This document shows positions 23,179 to 32,802 of a stretch of 64,000 nucleotides of DNA, in pieces (position 1 is the stretch's first letter; each line of letters begins with the position of its first letter). Location of the stretch: assembly GCA_001794825.1 (NCBI GenBank), contig MGLK01000042.1:1-64000 (forward strand), read 5' to 3'. The DNA is from Caulobacterales bacterium RIFCSPHIGHO2_01_FULL_70_19 (GTDB taxonomy: Bacteria; Pseudomonadota; Alphaproteobacteria; Caulobacterales; Caulobacteraceae). Under the pieces are notes generated by a model. It saw only the letters and a list, made by a program, of their open reading frames with translations. It ran no database searches and was not told where the DNA came from. Made by a program: the position numbers and the translations under genes.

Positions 23179-23967
23179 GTGACGGCGGAGGATGTGAGGC
23201 GGAAGGTCGGCGGGCTGCGCATCGGCCGGTCGGGGATCGCCGAGCTGATCGGCCTGTCGCTGTTCGGCCTCTTCCTCGCGGCCATCTCGGCCTACGACAC
23301 CGAGGGCATCCCCCCGGTCGAACGCTATCTCTACTGGCAGCTGGCGCTGGTCGGCGGCGGGTCCATCGCCGCGATGATGGAGCCCTGGATCGCGCGCCTG
23401 TTTCCCGATCGCCCGCGCGTCTTCGTCATCGCGCAGCTGGCCGCCATGACCCCGGCCGTCTCGGTGTGGGTCGCCGTGTTCCCGGTTCTGGTGTTCGGCC
23501 GCGGGCCCTCGTGGGACAAGTTCCTGTGGCTCATGCCCAGCGTGCTGACCATCAACGTCGCCGTCGTCGGCCTGGCCTGGCTGACCCGTTCGGCCTTCAA
23601 CCGACCGCTGACCCGGGTCGCCCCGCCCGAAGGCCTGGCGCCGCCCGGGCTTCGGCGCCGGCTGCCGCCCCGGCTGGCCCGGGCCCGCCTGGTCGCCGTC
23701 GAGGCCGAGGACCACTACCTCCGCATCCGGACGGAGGCCGGATCGGACCTGGTCCTGATGCGGTTCGCCGATGCGCTCGCGCTTCTGGCCGGGGCCGACG
23801 GCTTCCGCACCCATCGCTCCTGGTGGGTCGCCCGCACCGCGGTCGAGGCCGCCCGCTGGAGAGGCGGCCGCGGCGAGCTCGTCCTTTCGGACGGCTCGAC
23901 CGCGCCGGTCAGCCGGACCTACGCCGCCGCGCTGAAGGGGACGGACTGGGCCGCGCCCGCCGCCTAA
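23179..23967 (+). CDS. membrane-anchored LytTR-domain transcriptional regulator
   Basis: ~4 N-terminal TM segments; C-terminal ARLVAVEAEDHYLRIRTEAGSDLVLMRFADAL...DGFRTHRSWWVAR. Confidence 0.88.
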   Translation: MTAEDVRRKVGGLRIGRSGIAELIGLSLFGLFLAAISAYDTEGIPPVERYLYWQLALVGGGSIAAMMEPWIARLFPDRPRVFVIAQLAAMTPAVSVWVAVFPVLVFGRGPSWDKFLWLMPSVLTINVAVVGLAWLTRSAFNRPLTRVAPPEGLAPPGLRRRLPPRLARARLVAVEAEDHYLRIRTEAGSDLVLMRFADALALLAGADGFRTHRSWWVARTAVEAARWRGGRGELVLSDGSTAPVSRTYAAALKGTDWAAPAA

Positions 23968-24497
23968 CCCGCCAGCGCCGACTCCGAGGCGATGATCCGG
24001 CTGGCGGCGTGAACCACCGAGGCGATGCGCAGCGCCGCCTGGACCTGGGTGTTGGCCACCCCGTGCTTGCGCAGCTCTCCTTCATGGGCGTCCATGCAGG
24101 CGCCGCAGCCGTTGATCGCCGACACCGCCGTCGACCACAGCTCGAAGTCCATCTTCGTCACGCCCGGATTGGCCAGGACGTTCATGCGCAGCCGGGCCGG
24201 CAGGGTCGTGTACTCCGGGTTCTTCATCAGGTGCAGCGACCGGTAGTAGATGTTGTTCATGCCCATGATGGCGGCCGCGGCCTTGGCCGCGTTCATCGCC
24301 TCGGGCGTCAGCACGGTCGCGGCCTGGGCCTCGACGGCCCGGACCACCGGCGGAACGCCCACGGCATGGGCGGAGGCGAGGAAGCAGCCCCACTTCTGCT
24401 GGTCGTTGAGCACCGTCTCGCTGGCCAGCGAGGACAGGTTCAGCGAGATGTCCTTGGCGTAGGCGGGGATGAGGTCGCGCAGGGCGTCGATCGACAT
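23964..24497 (-). CDS. ahpD: alkylhydroperoxidase AhpD
   Basis: ELWSTAVSAINGCGACMDAHEGELRKHGV; downstream of ahpC. Confidence 0.92.
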   Translation of the reverse strand: MSIDALRDLIPAYAKDISLNLSSLASETVLNDQQKWGCFLASAHAVGVPPVVRAVEAQAATVLTPEAMNAAKAAAAIMGMNNIYYRSLHLMKNPEYTTLPARLRMNVLANPGVTKMDFELWSTAVSAINGCGACMDAHEGELRKHGVANTQVQAALRIASVVHAASRIIASESALAG

Positions 24498-24519
24498 GGG
24501 AGATCCTTCAGGACACGTG

Positions 24520-24562
24520 CGCTCAAGCAGGGAGCCGCCGTGCGGCGGGCGTTGGGCGCAAC
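24520..24562. repeat. dispersed palindromic repeat, copy A
   Basis: CGCTCAAGCAGGGAGCCGCCGTGCGGCGGGCGTTGGGCGC; similar to 49722-49762. Confidence 0.6.
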
Positions 24563-24572
24563 CGGAAACAGA

Positions 24573-24600
24573 ACAGGCGGCGACTTCCGCCGCCGCCTGT
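24573..24600. terminator. hairpin ACAGGCGGCG-acttccgc-CGCCGCCTGT downstream of ahpC
   Basis: 10-bp perfect stem. Confidence 0.55.
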
Positions 24601-24623
24601 CCGTGAAGACGCTGGCGCTACTG

Positions 24624-25178
24624 TTACGCCGCCAGGGTCTCGCCGCCCACCGGGCGGTTGCAGGCGCACAGTTCGTCGGTCTGCAGGGCGTCGACGACAC
24701 GCAGGGTGTCCGCCGGCGCGCGGCCGACGTTCAGGTTGGTGACGTAGACGTGCTGGACGACGTTGTGCGGGTCGACCACGAAGGTGGCGCGCAGGGCGAC
24801 GCCCTCTTCCTCGTTCAGGACGCCGAGATCGCGGGCGAACTTGCCGCCGTTGTCGGCGAACTGCCAGATCGGCAGCTTGTTCAGGTCGGCGTGGTCACGC
24901 CGCCAGGCCAGCTTGACGAACTCGTTGTCCGTGGAGCCGCCGAGCACCACGGTGTCGCGGTCCTCGAAGTCCTTCGCCAGCCGGGCGAACTCGGCGATTT
25001 CGGTCGGGCACACGAAGGTGAAGTCCTTCGGGTAGAAGAAGATCACCTTCCACTTGCCCTCGAAGCTCTTCTCGGTGACCGGCTCGAAGGCCGAGACGCC
25101 GTTTTCCTCGTGGCTGTTGAAGCCCGGCTTCACGCCGATGATCTTGAACTCAGGCAGTTTCTGACCGACGCCCAGCAT
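24624..25178 (-). CDS. ahpC: peroxiredoxin AhpC
   Basis: FFYPKDFTFVCPTEIAEF...; start MLGVGQKLPEF rather than the longer ORF. Confidence 0.95.
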   Translation of the reverse strand: MLGVGQKLPEFKIIGVKPGFNSHEENGVSAFEPVTEKSFEGKWKVIFFYPKDFTFVCPTEIAEFARLAKDFEDRDTVVLGGSTDNEFVKLAWRRDHADLNKLPIWQFADNGGKFARDLGVLNEEEGVALRATFVVDPHNVVQHVYVTNLNVGRAPADTLRVVDALQTDELCACNRPVGGETLAA

Positions 25179-25288
25179 CGCTGTTCTCCTCGAACGGTGG
25201 ACTGATTGGAAATCCGTGGAGCGCCGGGGGAGCGGCGCCGCAACCGCGAAATGGCTCGTGCGCTGCACAAAGTCAATGATGCGAAAAG

Positions 25289-25324
25289 CTATTTGCCCAT
25301 AGATAGTTTTTATACATGCCATAG
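25289..25324 (-). promoter_or_regulatory. candidate OxyR box upstream of ahpC
   Basis: minus strand CTAT-n7-ATAA-n7-CTAT-n6-ATAG, followed 12 bp later by TTGACT (-35-like, 25271-25276); AT-rich island. Confidence 0.5.
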
Positions 25325-25412
25325 GCTGACGGCGTCTGAGGATCTCGCCGCCCGACCTTTACGGCCGCCGCCGCCGCAGCCACGGTGGCGCGACCACATT
25401 GGGAGCTCCGCC

Positions 25413-26288
25413 ATGCGTCGCCTTTTCGCCGCCGTCGTCGTCGTCGCCTCCGCCGCACCGGTCCTGGCCGCGGCGCAGACCCCGCCGGCCACGATCGGCG
25501 AGCGCTATGTTCCGGCGCCCTGGTGGATGAGAGACCCGGTGATCGCGTCGATCGGCCACGTGCGCACCCAGGTGGCCGCCAACCGGGCCGTCTTCGGCGC
25601 CTCCTTCCAGGCCATCGACCGCAGCGCCGCCGACGCCTCGGCCAAGGCCGCCGACCAGATCCGCGCCCTCAGCCAGGCGCTCGGCGCCTACGGCGTCGAC
25701 GCCGTTCGTGTGGAGACCACCGTCACCACGCGGCCGCTCTATGACCAGTATCGCGACGAGAGCGGCGTGCTTCGCGACAACGTCCGCGCCGATCGCATCG
25801 AGCGCTACCAGGCCGACGCCTCGGTCAGCCTCGCTGTCCGCGACATGCGGGTGCTGGAGCGTGTCTACGCCACGGTCGTGGCGTCGCAGCCGACCTCGAT
25901 CGGCCAGGTTTCCTTCAGCCTGGAGCCCGACAATGCGGTGAAGACCTGGCTGCAGGGCGAAGCGGTGCGCGACGCCGCCCGCCGGGCGCGCGAGGCGGCC
26001 TCCAACGCGGGGGCCGGTCTCGGCGCGGTGCGGGTGATCGATCCCACCGGCCGGGCCTGCGAGACCGACGTGCTGGCCGGCTGGCCGGCCTATGGATCCA
26101 GCGGGCTGGCGACCGACGTGGACTACGCCCCGGCCTTCGTCCCGCCGCCCGCGCCGCCGCCGCCGCCGTCCGCCCCTTCCGCGCGCGGCGCGCCGACCGA
26201 GCAGCAGATCGAGTCCGCCCGCCTGGCGTTGCAGCCGCCGCTGCGCGAGCTCACCGACCAGGCTTGCGTCGTCTACGCCCTGGACTGA
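25413..26288 (+). CDS. SIMPL-domain (DUF541) secreted protein
   Basis: signal peptide; SFQAIDRSAADASAKAADQIRALSQALGAYGVDAVRVETTVTTRPLYDQ. Confidence 0.75.
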   Translation: MRRLFAAVVVVASAAPVLAAAQTPPATIGERYVPAPWWMRDPVIASIGHVRTQVAANRAVFGASFQAIDRSAADASAKAADQIRALSQALGAYGVDAVRVETTVTTRPLYDQYRDESGVLRDNVRADRIERYQADASVSLAVRDMRVLERVYATVVASQPTSIGQVSFSLEPDNAVKTWLQGEAVRDAARRAREAASNAGAGLGAVRVIDPTGRACETDVLAGWPAYGSSGLATDVDYAPAFVPPPAPPPPPSAPSARGAPTEQQIESARLALQPPLRELTDQACVVYALD

Positions 26289-26331
26289 AGAAGGCTTGAC
26301 CGGCCGGTCGCGATCACGCAACCAGAAGGCG

Positions 26332-26757
26332 ATGTACGCTTTCCAGATCGACCCGGCCTTCGCGTCGGGGTCCGTCGCCGCGGTCGACTGGCCGTTGTGC
26401 CATGTGCGTGTCCAGGACGACGCCCGTTTTCCGTGGCTGATCCTGATCCCCCGCCGCCCCGGCCTGCACGAACTGGAGGACCTGGACCCGGCCGGCAGGG
26501 CGGCCCTGGTCGAGGAGGTCGTCCGCGCCGGGCAGTATGTGCGCGAGATCGGGGCGCTGACCGGAAACCCGGTCGAAAAGCTGAACATCGCCGCCCTCGG
26601 CAACGTCACCGCCCAGCTGCACGTGCACGTCGTCGGCCGCCGCCACGACGACGGCCTGTGGCCGGATCCGGTCTGGGGTCGCGGCGCCGCGTCGCCCTAC
26701 GGCGCGCCGGTCCTGCAGCGAATACTCTCGGGTCTTCGGCTCAGCGGAGCCGGTTGA
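26332..26757 (+). CDS. HIT-domain protein
   Basis: LPR/IPRRPGLHELEDLD...NVTAQLHVHVVGR (HxHxHx-type histidine triad). Confidence 0.9.
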   Translation: MYAFQIDPAFASGSVAAVDWPLCHVRVQDDARFPWLILIPRRPGLHELEDLDPAGRAALVEEVVRAGQYVREIGALTGNPVEKLNIAALGNVTAQLHVHVVGRRHDDGLWPDPVWGRGAASPYGAPVLQRILSGLRLSGAG

Positions 26758-27289
26758 GCGTCACCGCCAGGGTGCGCCCTTCGGCGCGAAGCCGGCCGCG
26801 CCAGCCGCCGCCCGCGCGCTCCAGCGTCACGGTCCCGAGACCCTCGAGCCGCAGGGTCCCGTCCGCCGCCTCGGCGGCGCCGGCCCCTTCCGGGCCCCGC
26901 CAGCCGCCCTCCACGAGGCCGCCGGCCTCGCCCAGCACCAGGTCGAAGAGATCGGCCCCGTCCGCGTCGACGACCCGCCAGTAGCCGACCAGCGGTCCCG
27001 CCGCCTGGTCGGCCCGGATCTCGGCGGACGCCACGCCCTGGTCGTACGCGATCTCGGCGTCGGCGGGGCTCGCCTCGTAGGAGCGCGTGTAGGCGTCGAC
27101 GGTGACCGGCGCCTCCAGCGCCCGTCGGCCGGCCTCGCCGGCGCCGTCGCCCTGCGCCGTTTCCCGCCCGAAATCGGACGGGGGCTCGAACGGCCGGATC
27201 GCCGGCGGCTCGTAGAGGGCCTGGGTGGACGGATGCGGCCCGGCCTGCTGCAGCAGGACCGCGACGGCGGCTGCGATGATCCCCGACAT
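26741..27289 (-). CDS. hypothetical secreted/anchored protein
   Basis: N-terminal hydrophobic segment then YWRVVDADGADLFDLVLGEAGG...; coding-like but no family recognised. Confidence 0.55.
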   Translation of the reverse strand: MSGIIAAAVAVLLQQAGPHPSTQALYEPPAIRPFEPPSDFGRETAQGDGAGEAGRRALEAPVTVDAYTRSYEASPADAEIAYDQGVASAEIRADQAAGPLVGYWRVVDADGADLFDLVLGEAGGLVEGGWRGPEGAGAAEAADGTLRLEGLGTVTLERAGGGWRGRLRAEGRTLAVTLNRLR

Positions 27290-27367
27290 GAGGGGCAGGC
27301 TGCCGCCATTCAGGCCGCGCGGCAAGCGCCGCCGCTCAAGGCGCAGCTGCGGATTGGCGCAGGCTGA

Positions 27368-27387
27368 TTGTCCCGAATGCGGGACAA
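27368..27387. promoter_or_regulatory. perfect palindrome TTGTCCCG-aatg-CGGGACAA upstream of sdhC
   Basis: 8-bp arms in the 27290-27493 intergenic region. Confidence 0.5.
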
Positions 27388-27493
27388 GTCCGCGATATCC
27401 TGGCGCGTTGACCCCCCGCCTCGCGCTGACTAAAGCCTGTGCACCGATAGCGGGCGGCTGATTACGCTCGGGTTTTTGAGAACCATTCGCACT

Positions 27494-27967
27494 ATGTCGA
27501 GCTCTCCCCTGCCGGGCGACGCCTCCAACGATCCGGTGACCGACCAGACCGGCCGTTTCGTGCGTCAGCCCAACGGTCGCGTGCGACCCCTGTCCCCCCA
27601 CCTCCAGATCTGGCGCTTCCACATCACCATGTGGGGCTCGATCCTCAACCGCTTCGCCGCCGGGGCGCTGTCGGTCGGCACGCTGTTCATCGGCGCCTGG
27701 CTGGCGGCCGCGGCGTTCGGGTCCGACGCCTACGCCGGCTTCGCCGGCCTGATGGGCTCTCCGCTCGGCCTGCTGATCTGGTTCGGCGTCACCCTCGCCG
27801 CCGCCTATCACCTGACCGCCGGCATACGGCACCTGATCTGGGACGCCGGCTCGGGCCTGACCCCCAAGGCCGCCGACAACCTGACCGTGGCCAGCTTCGT
27901 CGCCGCCCTGGTCATCGCCGTCGGCTTCTGGATCGTCCTGTTCGCGACCGGAAAGGTGGTCCTGTGA
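27494..27967 (+). CDS. sdhC: succinate dehydrogenase cytochrome b556 subunit
   Basis: RPLSPHLQIWRFHITMWGSILNRFAA...YHLTAGIRHLIWD. Confidence 0.95.
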   Translation: MSSSPLPGDASNDPVTDQTGRFVRQPNGRVRPLSPHLQIWRFHITMWGSILNRFAAGALSVGTLFIGAWLAAAAFGSDAYAGFAGLMGSPLGLLIWFGVTLAAAYHLTAGIRHLIWDAGSGLTPKAADNLTVASFVAALVIAVGFWIVLFATGKVVL

Positions 27968-28368
27968 GCAAGCCCGCCCGCTACATCCGCCATGTGAAGG
28001 TTTCCGAGCGCGAGGGCGCCGGGGAGTGGAAGGCCGAGCGGCTGTCCTCGCTCGTGCTCATCCCGCTCGCCCTCTGGGGCCTGTGGAGCGCCTGGACGCT
28101 GTCGGGCGCCGGCTACGACGGCGCGCTGGACTGGTTCCGCTCGCCGGTGAACGCCACGGTGCTGGCGATCACCCTGCTGATCTCGGTCTGGCACATGAAC
28201 ATGGGCCTGAAGGTCATCGTCGACGACTACATCCACAAGCCGTCGTCGCGCACGGCCCTGCTCGGCCTCATCGGCGCCCTCTGCCTCCTGCTGGCCGCGG
28301 CCGGCGTCTTCTTCATCGTGCGCCTGGCGCTGGGCTCGGCCCCGCTCCCGGCCGGTCTCGGAGCCTGA
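27964..28368 (+). CDS. sdhD: succinate dehydrogenase membrane anchor subunit
   Basis: GTG start overlapping the sdhC stop; WHMNMGLKVIVDDYIHKP. Confidence 0.93.
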   Translation: MSKPARYIRHVKVSEREGAGEWKAERLSSLVLIPLALWGLWSAWTLSGAGYDGALDWFRSPVNATVLAITLLISVWHMNMGLKVIVDDYIHKPSSRTALLGLIGALCLLLAAAGVFFIVRLALGSAPLPAGLGA

Positions 28369-28371
28369 TCT

Positions 28372-30156
28372 TTGGCCGCCTACGAATTCGTCGATCACGC
28401 CTATGACGTCGTGGTGCTCGGGGCCGGCGGCTCCGGCCTGCGCGCCGCCCTCGGCGCCGCCCAGCAGGGGCTGAAGGTCGCCTGCGTCACCAAGGTCTTC
28501 CCGACCCGCTCGCACACCGTCGCGGCCCAGGGCGGCATCTCCGCCTCGCTCGGCAACATGGGCGAGGACTCCTGGCAGTGGCACATGTACGACACCGTCA
28601 AGGGGTCGGACTGGCTGGGCGACCAGGACGCCATCGAATACCTGGTCCGCAACGCCCCCAAGGCCGTCTACGAGCTCGAGCACTGGGGCGTGCCCTTCAG
28701 CCGCACCGAGGACGGCCGCATCTACCAGCGCGCCTTCGGGGGCATGACCCGCAACTTCGGCGAGGGCCCCGTGCAGCGCACCTGCGCCGCCGCCGACCGC
28801 ACCGGCCACGCCATCCTGCACACCCTGTACGGCCAGTCGGTCCGCCGCGAGGTCGAGTTCTTCGTCGAATATTTCGGCCTCGACCTGATCATGCAGGACG
28901 GGGTCTGCACCGGCCTGACGGCGCTGAAGCTGGACGACGGCACCCTGCACCGCTTCCGCGCCAAGCTGGTCATCCTGGCCACCGGCGGCTACGGCCGCGC
29001 CTACTTCTCGGCCACCTCGGCCCACACCTGCACCGGCGACGGCAACGCCATGGTGCTGCGCGCCGGCCTGCCGCTGCAGGACATGGAGTTCGTGCAGTTC
29101 CACCCGACCGGCATCTACGGCGCCGGCTGCCTGATCACCGAGGGCGCGCGCGGCGAGGGCGGCTACCTGACCAACTCGGAAGGCGAGCGCTTCATGGAGC
29201 GCTACGCCCCGACCGTGAAGGACCTCGCCCCGCGCGACATGGTCAGCCGCTCCATGACCATCGAGATCCGCGAGGGCCGCGGCGTCGGTCCGAACAAGGA
29301 CCACATCTTCCTGCACCTCGACCACCTCGACCCGGCCATCCTGCACGAGCGCCTGCCGGGCATCTCGGAGTCGGCCAAGATCTTCGCCGGGGTGGACGTC
29401 ACGAAGCAGCCGATCCCGGTGCTCCCGACCGTGCACTACAACATGGGCGGCATCCCCACGAACTATCACGGCGAGGTGCTGACCCTGCGCGACGGCAATC
29501 CCGACGCGGTCGTCCCCGGCCTGATGGCCGTCGGCGAAGCCGCCTGCGTCTCGGTGCACGGCGCCAACCGGCTGGGCTCCAACTCGCTGACCGATCTGGT
29601 CGTGTTCGGCCGCGCCGCCGGCCTGCGCACCGGCGAGATCGTCGACAAGGCCTCGGCCGTGCCGGACGTCCCCGCCTCGGCCACCGACGCCCACCTGGCC
29701 CGCCTCGACCGCTTCCGCCACGCCAACGGCTCGACCCCGACGGCGAAGCTGCGGGTCGAGATGCAGCGCGCCATGCAGTCCGACGCGGCCGTGTTCCGCA
29801 CCGGCCGGACGCTGGAGGAAGGCGTTCAGAAGCTGCGCGCCATCGACGCCGCGGGCGCCGACATCAGGACCACCGACCGCGGCCTGATCTGGAACACCGA
29901 CCTCGTCGAGACCCTCGAGTACGACAACCTGATCGCCCAGGCGATGGTCACCATCGAGGGGGCGCTGAACCGCACCGAGTCGCGCGGCGCCCACGCCCGC
30001 GAGGACTATCCGGATCGCGACGACGTCAACTGGATGAAGCACACCCTCGCCTGGAAGGTCCCGGGCGAGACGGTCCGCATCGATTACCGGCCGGTGCACA
30101 ACTACACGATGTCGAACGACATCTCGTACATCGAGCCCAAGGCGCGGGTGTACTGA
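28372..30156 (+). CDS. sdhA: succinate dehydrogenase flavoprotein subunit
   Basis: [21 protein letters not shown]...[12 protein letters not shown]...; TTG start. Confidence 0.97.
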   Translation: MAAYEFVDHAYDVVVLGAGGSGLRAALGAAQQGLKVACVTKVFPTRSHTVAAQGGISASLGNMGEDSWQWHMYDTVKGSDWLGDQDAIEYLVRNAPKAVYELEHWGVPFSRTEDGRIYQRAFGGMTRNFGEGPVQRTCAAADRTGHAILHTLYGQSVRREVEFFVEYFGLDLIMQDGVCTGLTALKLDDGTLHRFRAKLVILATGGYGRAYFSATSAHTCTGDGNAMVLRAGLPLQDMEFVQFHPTGIYGAGCLITEGARGEGGYLTNSEGERFMERYAPTVKDLAPRDMVSRSMTIEIREGRGVGPNKDHIFLHLDHLDPAILHERLPGISESAKIFAGVDVTKQPIPVLPTVHYNMGGIPTNYHGEVLTLRDGNPDAVVPGLMAVGEAACVSVHGANRLGSNSLTDLVVFGRAAGLRTGEIVDKASAVPDVPASATDAHLARLDRFRHANGSTPTAKLRVEMQRAMQSDAAVFRTGRTLEEGVQKLRAIDAAGADIRTTDRGLIWNTDLVETLEYDNLIAQAMVTIEGALNRTESRGAHAREDYPDRDDVNWMKHTLAWKVPGETVRIDYRPVHNYTMSNDISYIEPKARVY

Positions 30157-30157
30157 C

Positions 30158-30556
30158 GTGCTGACCGGCGGCTGCCACTGCGGGAGCGTGCGCTACGAGA
30201 CGGCCGACGAGCCGTTCGAGCGCGCCCTCTGCCATTGCGAGCTGTGCCGCCGGACCACCGGCGCGCCGGCCGTGGCCTGGTTCACCGTCCGCGAAAGCAC
30301 CCTGCGCCTGACCGGGGAGCCGACGACCTACGCCGCGTCGGACCATGCCGTGCGCACCTTCTGCGGCCGCTGCGGGACGCAGATCACCTTCAAGGACGCC
30401 GCCTACGGCGACCGCATCGACCTCACCACCGCCAGCCTCGACGATCCGGAGGCCGCGCCTCCGGTCGAGCAGATCTGGGTGCGCAGCCGTCTCCCGTGGA
30501 TGGCCGCCGCCCACGCCCTGCCCGACGACCTTGACCGCCGACCGACAGAAGCCTGA
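30158..30556 (+). CDS. GFA-family protein (glutathione-dependent formaldehyde-activating-like)
   Basis: GGCHCGSVRYE...LCHCELCRRTTGAPAVAWF...FCGRCGTQI. Confidence 0.9.
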   Translation: MLTGGCHCGSVRYETADEPFERALCHCELCRRTTGAPAVAWFTVRESTLRLTGEPTTYAASDHAVRTFCGRCGTQITFKDAAYGDRIDLTTASLDDPEAAPPVEQIWVRSRLPWMAAAHALPDDLDRRPTEA

Positions 30557-30559
30557 TCC

Positions 30560-31357
30560 ATGGTCCAGCTCACCCTCCCCAAAGGCTCGAAGCCCACGAC
30601 CGGCAAGGTCTACAAGGCCCCGCCCGGCGCGAAGAACGTCAAGACCTACAAGGTCTACCGCTACGACCCCGAGGTCGACGCCGACCCGCGCTGGGACGTC
30701 TACGAGGTCTCCGCCGACGATCACGGGCCGATGCTGCTGGACGCCCTGATCCACATCAAGAACGAGATCGACCCGACCCTGACCTTCCGCCGCTCGTGCC
30801 GCGAGGGCATCTGCGGCTCCTGCTCGATGAACATCGACGGACGCAACAGCCTGGCCTGCACCAAGGGCTGGGAGGAGTGCTCGTCCTCGACCATCGCCAT
30901 CGCGCCGCTGCCGCACCAGCCGGTGGTCAAGGACCTGGTGACCGACCTGTCGCTGTTCTACGCCCAGTACGACTCGATCCAGCCCTACCTCCAGTCCGAC
31001 GAGCCGGACCCGGAGAAGGAGCGGCTGCAGACGCCGGAGGAGCGGGCGAAGCTGGACGGCCTCTATGAGTGCATCCTGTGCGCCTGCTGCTCGACCAGCT
31101 GCCCCAGCTACTGGTGGAACCAGACCGACTACCTCGGCCCGGCCGCCCTGCTGCAGTCGTACCGCTGGATCGCCGACAGCCGCGACGACGCCACGGACAA
31201 GCGCCTCGACGACCTCGAGGACCCGTTCAAGCTCTACCGCTGCCACACCATCATGAACTGCGCCCAGGTGTGTCCGAAGGGCCTGAACCCGGCCAAGGCC
31301 ATCGCCGAGACCAAGAAGCTGATGGTCTCGCCGTCGCGCAAGAAGACCCCGGCCTGA
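30560..31357 (+). CDS. sdhB: succinate dehydrogenase iron-sulfur subunit
   Basis: [18 protein letters not shown]...[16 protein letters not shown]...[21 protein letters not shown]. Confidence 0.97.
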   Translation: MVQLTLPKGSKPTTGKVYKAPPGAKNVKTYKVYRYDPEVDADPRWDVYEVSADDHGPMLLDALIHIKNEIDPTLTFRRSCREGICGSCSMNIDGRNSLACTKGWEECSSSTIAIAPLPHQPVVKDLVTDLSLFYAQYDSIQPYLQSDEPDPEKERLQTPEERAKLDGLYECILCACCSTSCPSYWWNQTDYLGPAALLQSYRWIADSRDDATDKRLDDLEDPFKLYRCHTIMNCAQVCPKGLNPAKAIAETKKLMVSPSRKKTPA

Positions 31358-31358
31358 C

Positions 31359-31679
31359 GTGGCGAGGATCACCTACATCGAGCACGACGGGACCGAGCAC
31401 ACGGTCGAGGTGAAGAACGGCCTCTCCGTCATGGAAGGCGCGATCCGCAACAATGTGCCGGGCATCGACGCCGACTGCGGCGGCGCCTGCGCCTGCGCCA
31501 CCTGCCATGTCTACGTCGACGAGGCCTTCCAGGCCGAGACCGGCCGGGCCTCGGCGATGGAGGAGTCGATGCTCGACTTCGCCGAGAACGTCCAGCCGAA
31601 CAGCCGCCTGTCCTGCCAGATCCGCGTCTCGGACGACCTCGACGGCCTGATCGTCCGCCTGCCGGAAAGCCAGCACTGA
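31359..31679 (+). CDS. 2Fe-2S ferredoxin
   Basis: [21 protein letters not shown]...[14 protein letters not shown]. Confidence 0.93.
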   Translation: MARITYIEHDGTEHTVEVKNGLSVMEGAIRNNVPGIDADCGGACACATCHVYVDEAFQAETGRASAMEESMLDFAENVQPNSRLSCQIRVSDDLDGLIVRLPESQH

Positions 31680-32476
31680 GCCGCGCCCGGCCCGACCTGG
31701 TCGACCTCGTCGGCCGGCTCATCGCCGACGGACCGGAGGACCGACCGCCCCTGATCGGGATCGTCGGCGCGCAGGGGTCCGGCAAGACCACCCTCGCCCG
31801 GGCGGCGGCGACGCGCTTCGGCGCCGTTCAGATCTCCATCGACGACGTCTACCTCACCCGCGCCGAGCGGGAGGCGCTGGCGCGGGAGATCCATCCGCTG
31901 CTGCTCACCCGCGGACCGCCGGGGACGCACGACCTGGGCCTGCTTCAGGGCCTGATCGACCGGCTCTCCTCCGCCGGCCCCGACGACGAGACCCTCATCC
32001 CTGACTTCGACAAGCGCGGCGACGACCGTTGGCCGGTCGAGCGTTGGCGCGCCTTCCGTGGTCGACCTTCTGCAATCCTGATCGACGCCTGGTGCCTCGG
32101 CGCTGTCGCGGAAGACCGGTCGGCGCTGGCGACGCCGGTGAATGCGCTGGAGCGGGAGCAGGATTCCGACGGCCGCTGGCGGAGCTGGGTGAACGAGCAG
32201 GTCCGCGGCCCCTACGCCGACTTCGCCGGCCGCTTCGACGCCATCCTGTTCCTGGCGGCCCCCGGCTTCGACGTGGTGCTCGACTGGCGCTGCCAGCAGG
32301 AGGCCGACCTGCTCGGCGTCGCCCCGGACGATCTGCCGCAGGACGAGCGTCGCCGTCTCGCCGGCTTCATCCAGTATTTCGAGCGCATCACCCGCCGTAT
32401 GCTGGCCGGCGGAGTCCGGAGCAGCGTCACGGTTCGACTCGATCGCAACCGCCAGCCCGTGGCAGCGCCTGAATGA
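31676..32476 (+). CDS. P-loop kinase, D-glycerate 3-kinase (plant-type GLYK) family; apparent CTG start
   Basis: [18 protein letters not shown]...[15 protein letters not shown]...[14 protein letters not shown]...ILIDAWCLG; no ATG/GTG/TTG in frame upstream of the P-loop, CTG at 31676 overlaps the ferredoxin TGA. Confidence 0.8.
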   Translation: MSRARPDLVDLVGRLIADGPEDRPPLIGIVGAQGSGKTTLARAAATRFGAVQISIDDVYLTRAEREALAREIHPLLLTRGPPGTHDLGLLQGLIDRLSSAGPDDETLIPDFDKRGDDRWPVERWRAFRGRPSAILIDAWCLGAVAEDRSALATPVNALEREQDSDGRWRSWVNEQVRGPYADFAGRFDAILFLAAPGFDVVLDWRCQQEADLLGVAPDDLPQDERRRLAGFIQYFERITRRMLAGGVRSSVTVRLDRNRQPVAAPE

Positions 32477-32799
32477 GCCCTCCCGTCGACCGCCGCTTCG
32501 AACCTCGCGCCGCCGTCAGCGGTCGCGGCGTCGTGGTGGCGCCCGGCCTGGAGCTGCCCTGTCTGATCGTCGACGCTTCCGCATCCGGCCTGCGCATCCG
32601 CCTCGACCGCAAGCTCGCCCTCCCGCCGGTCGTCCAGCTGATCGACGTCGCGCAAGGGGTGGTGATCGAGGCGGAGGTGGCGTGGAGCAAGGGTCACGAG
32701 GCCGGCTTCAGGCGCCGCGGCCAGGCCTCCCTGCGTGGCCTGGTCCCCTCCCGCCTTGCCGCCGCCCGCGCCGCCTATCTCCGCGCCGGCGGCCGATAG
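32473..32799 (+). CDS. PilZ-domain protein
   Basis: DRRFEPRAAVSGRGVVV...CLIVDASASGLRIRLD. Confidence 0.82.
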   Translation: MSPPVDRRFEPRAAVSGRGVVVAPGLELPCLIVDASASGLRIRLDRKLALPPVVQLIDVAQGVVIEAEVAWSKGHEAGFRRRGQASLRGLVPSRLAAARAAYLRAGGR

Positions 32800-32802
32800 G
32801 GC

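Noticed and set aside
27808-30099. 763-aa minus-strand ORF
   Set aside because: Antisense to sdhC/sdhD/sdhA, which are well supported.
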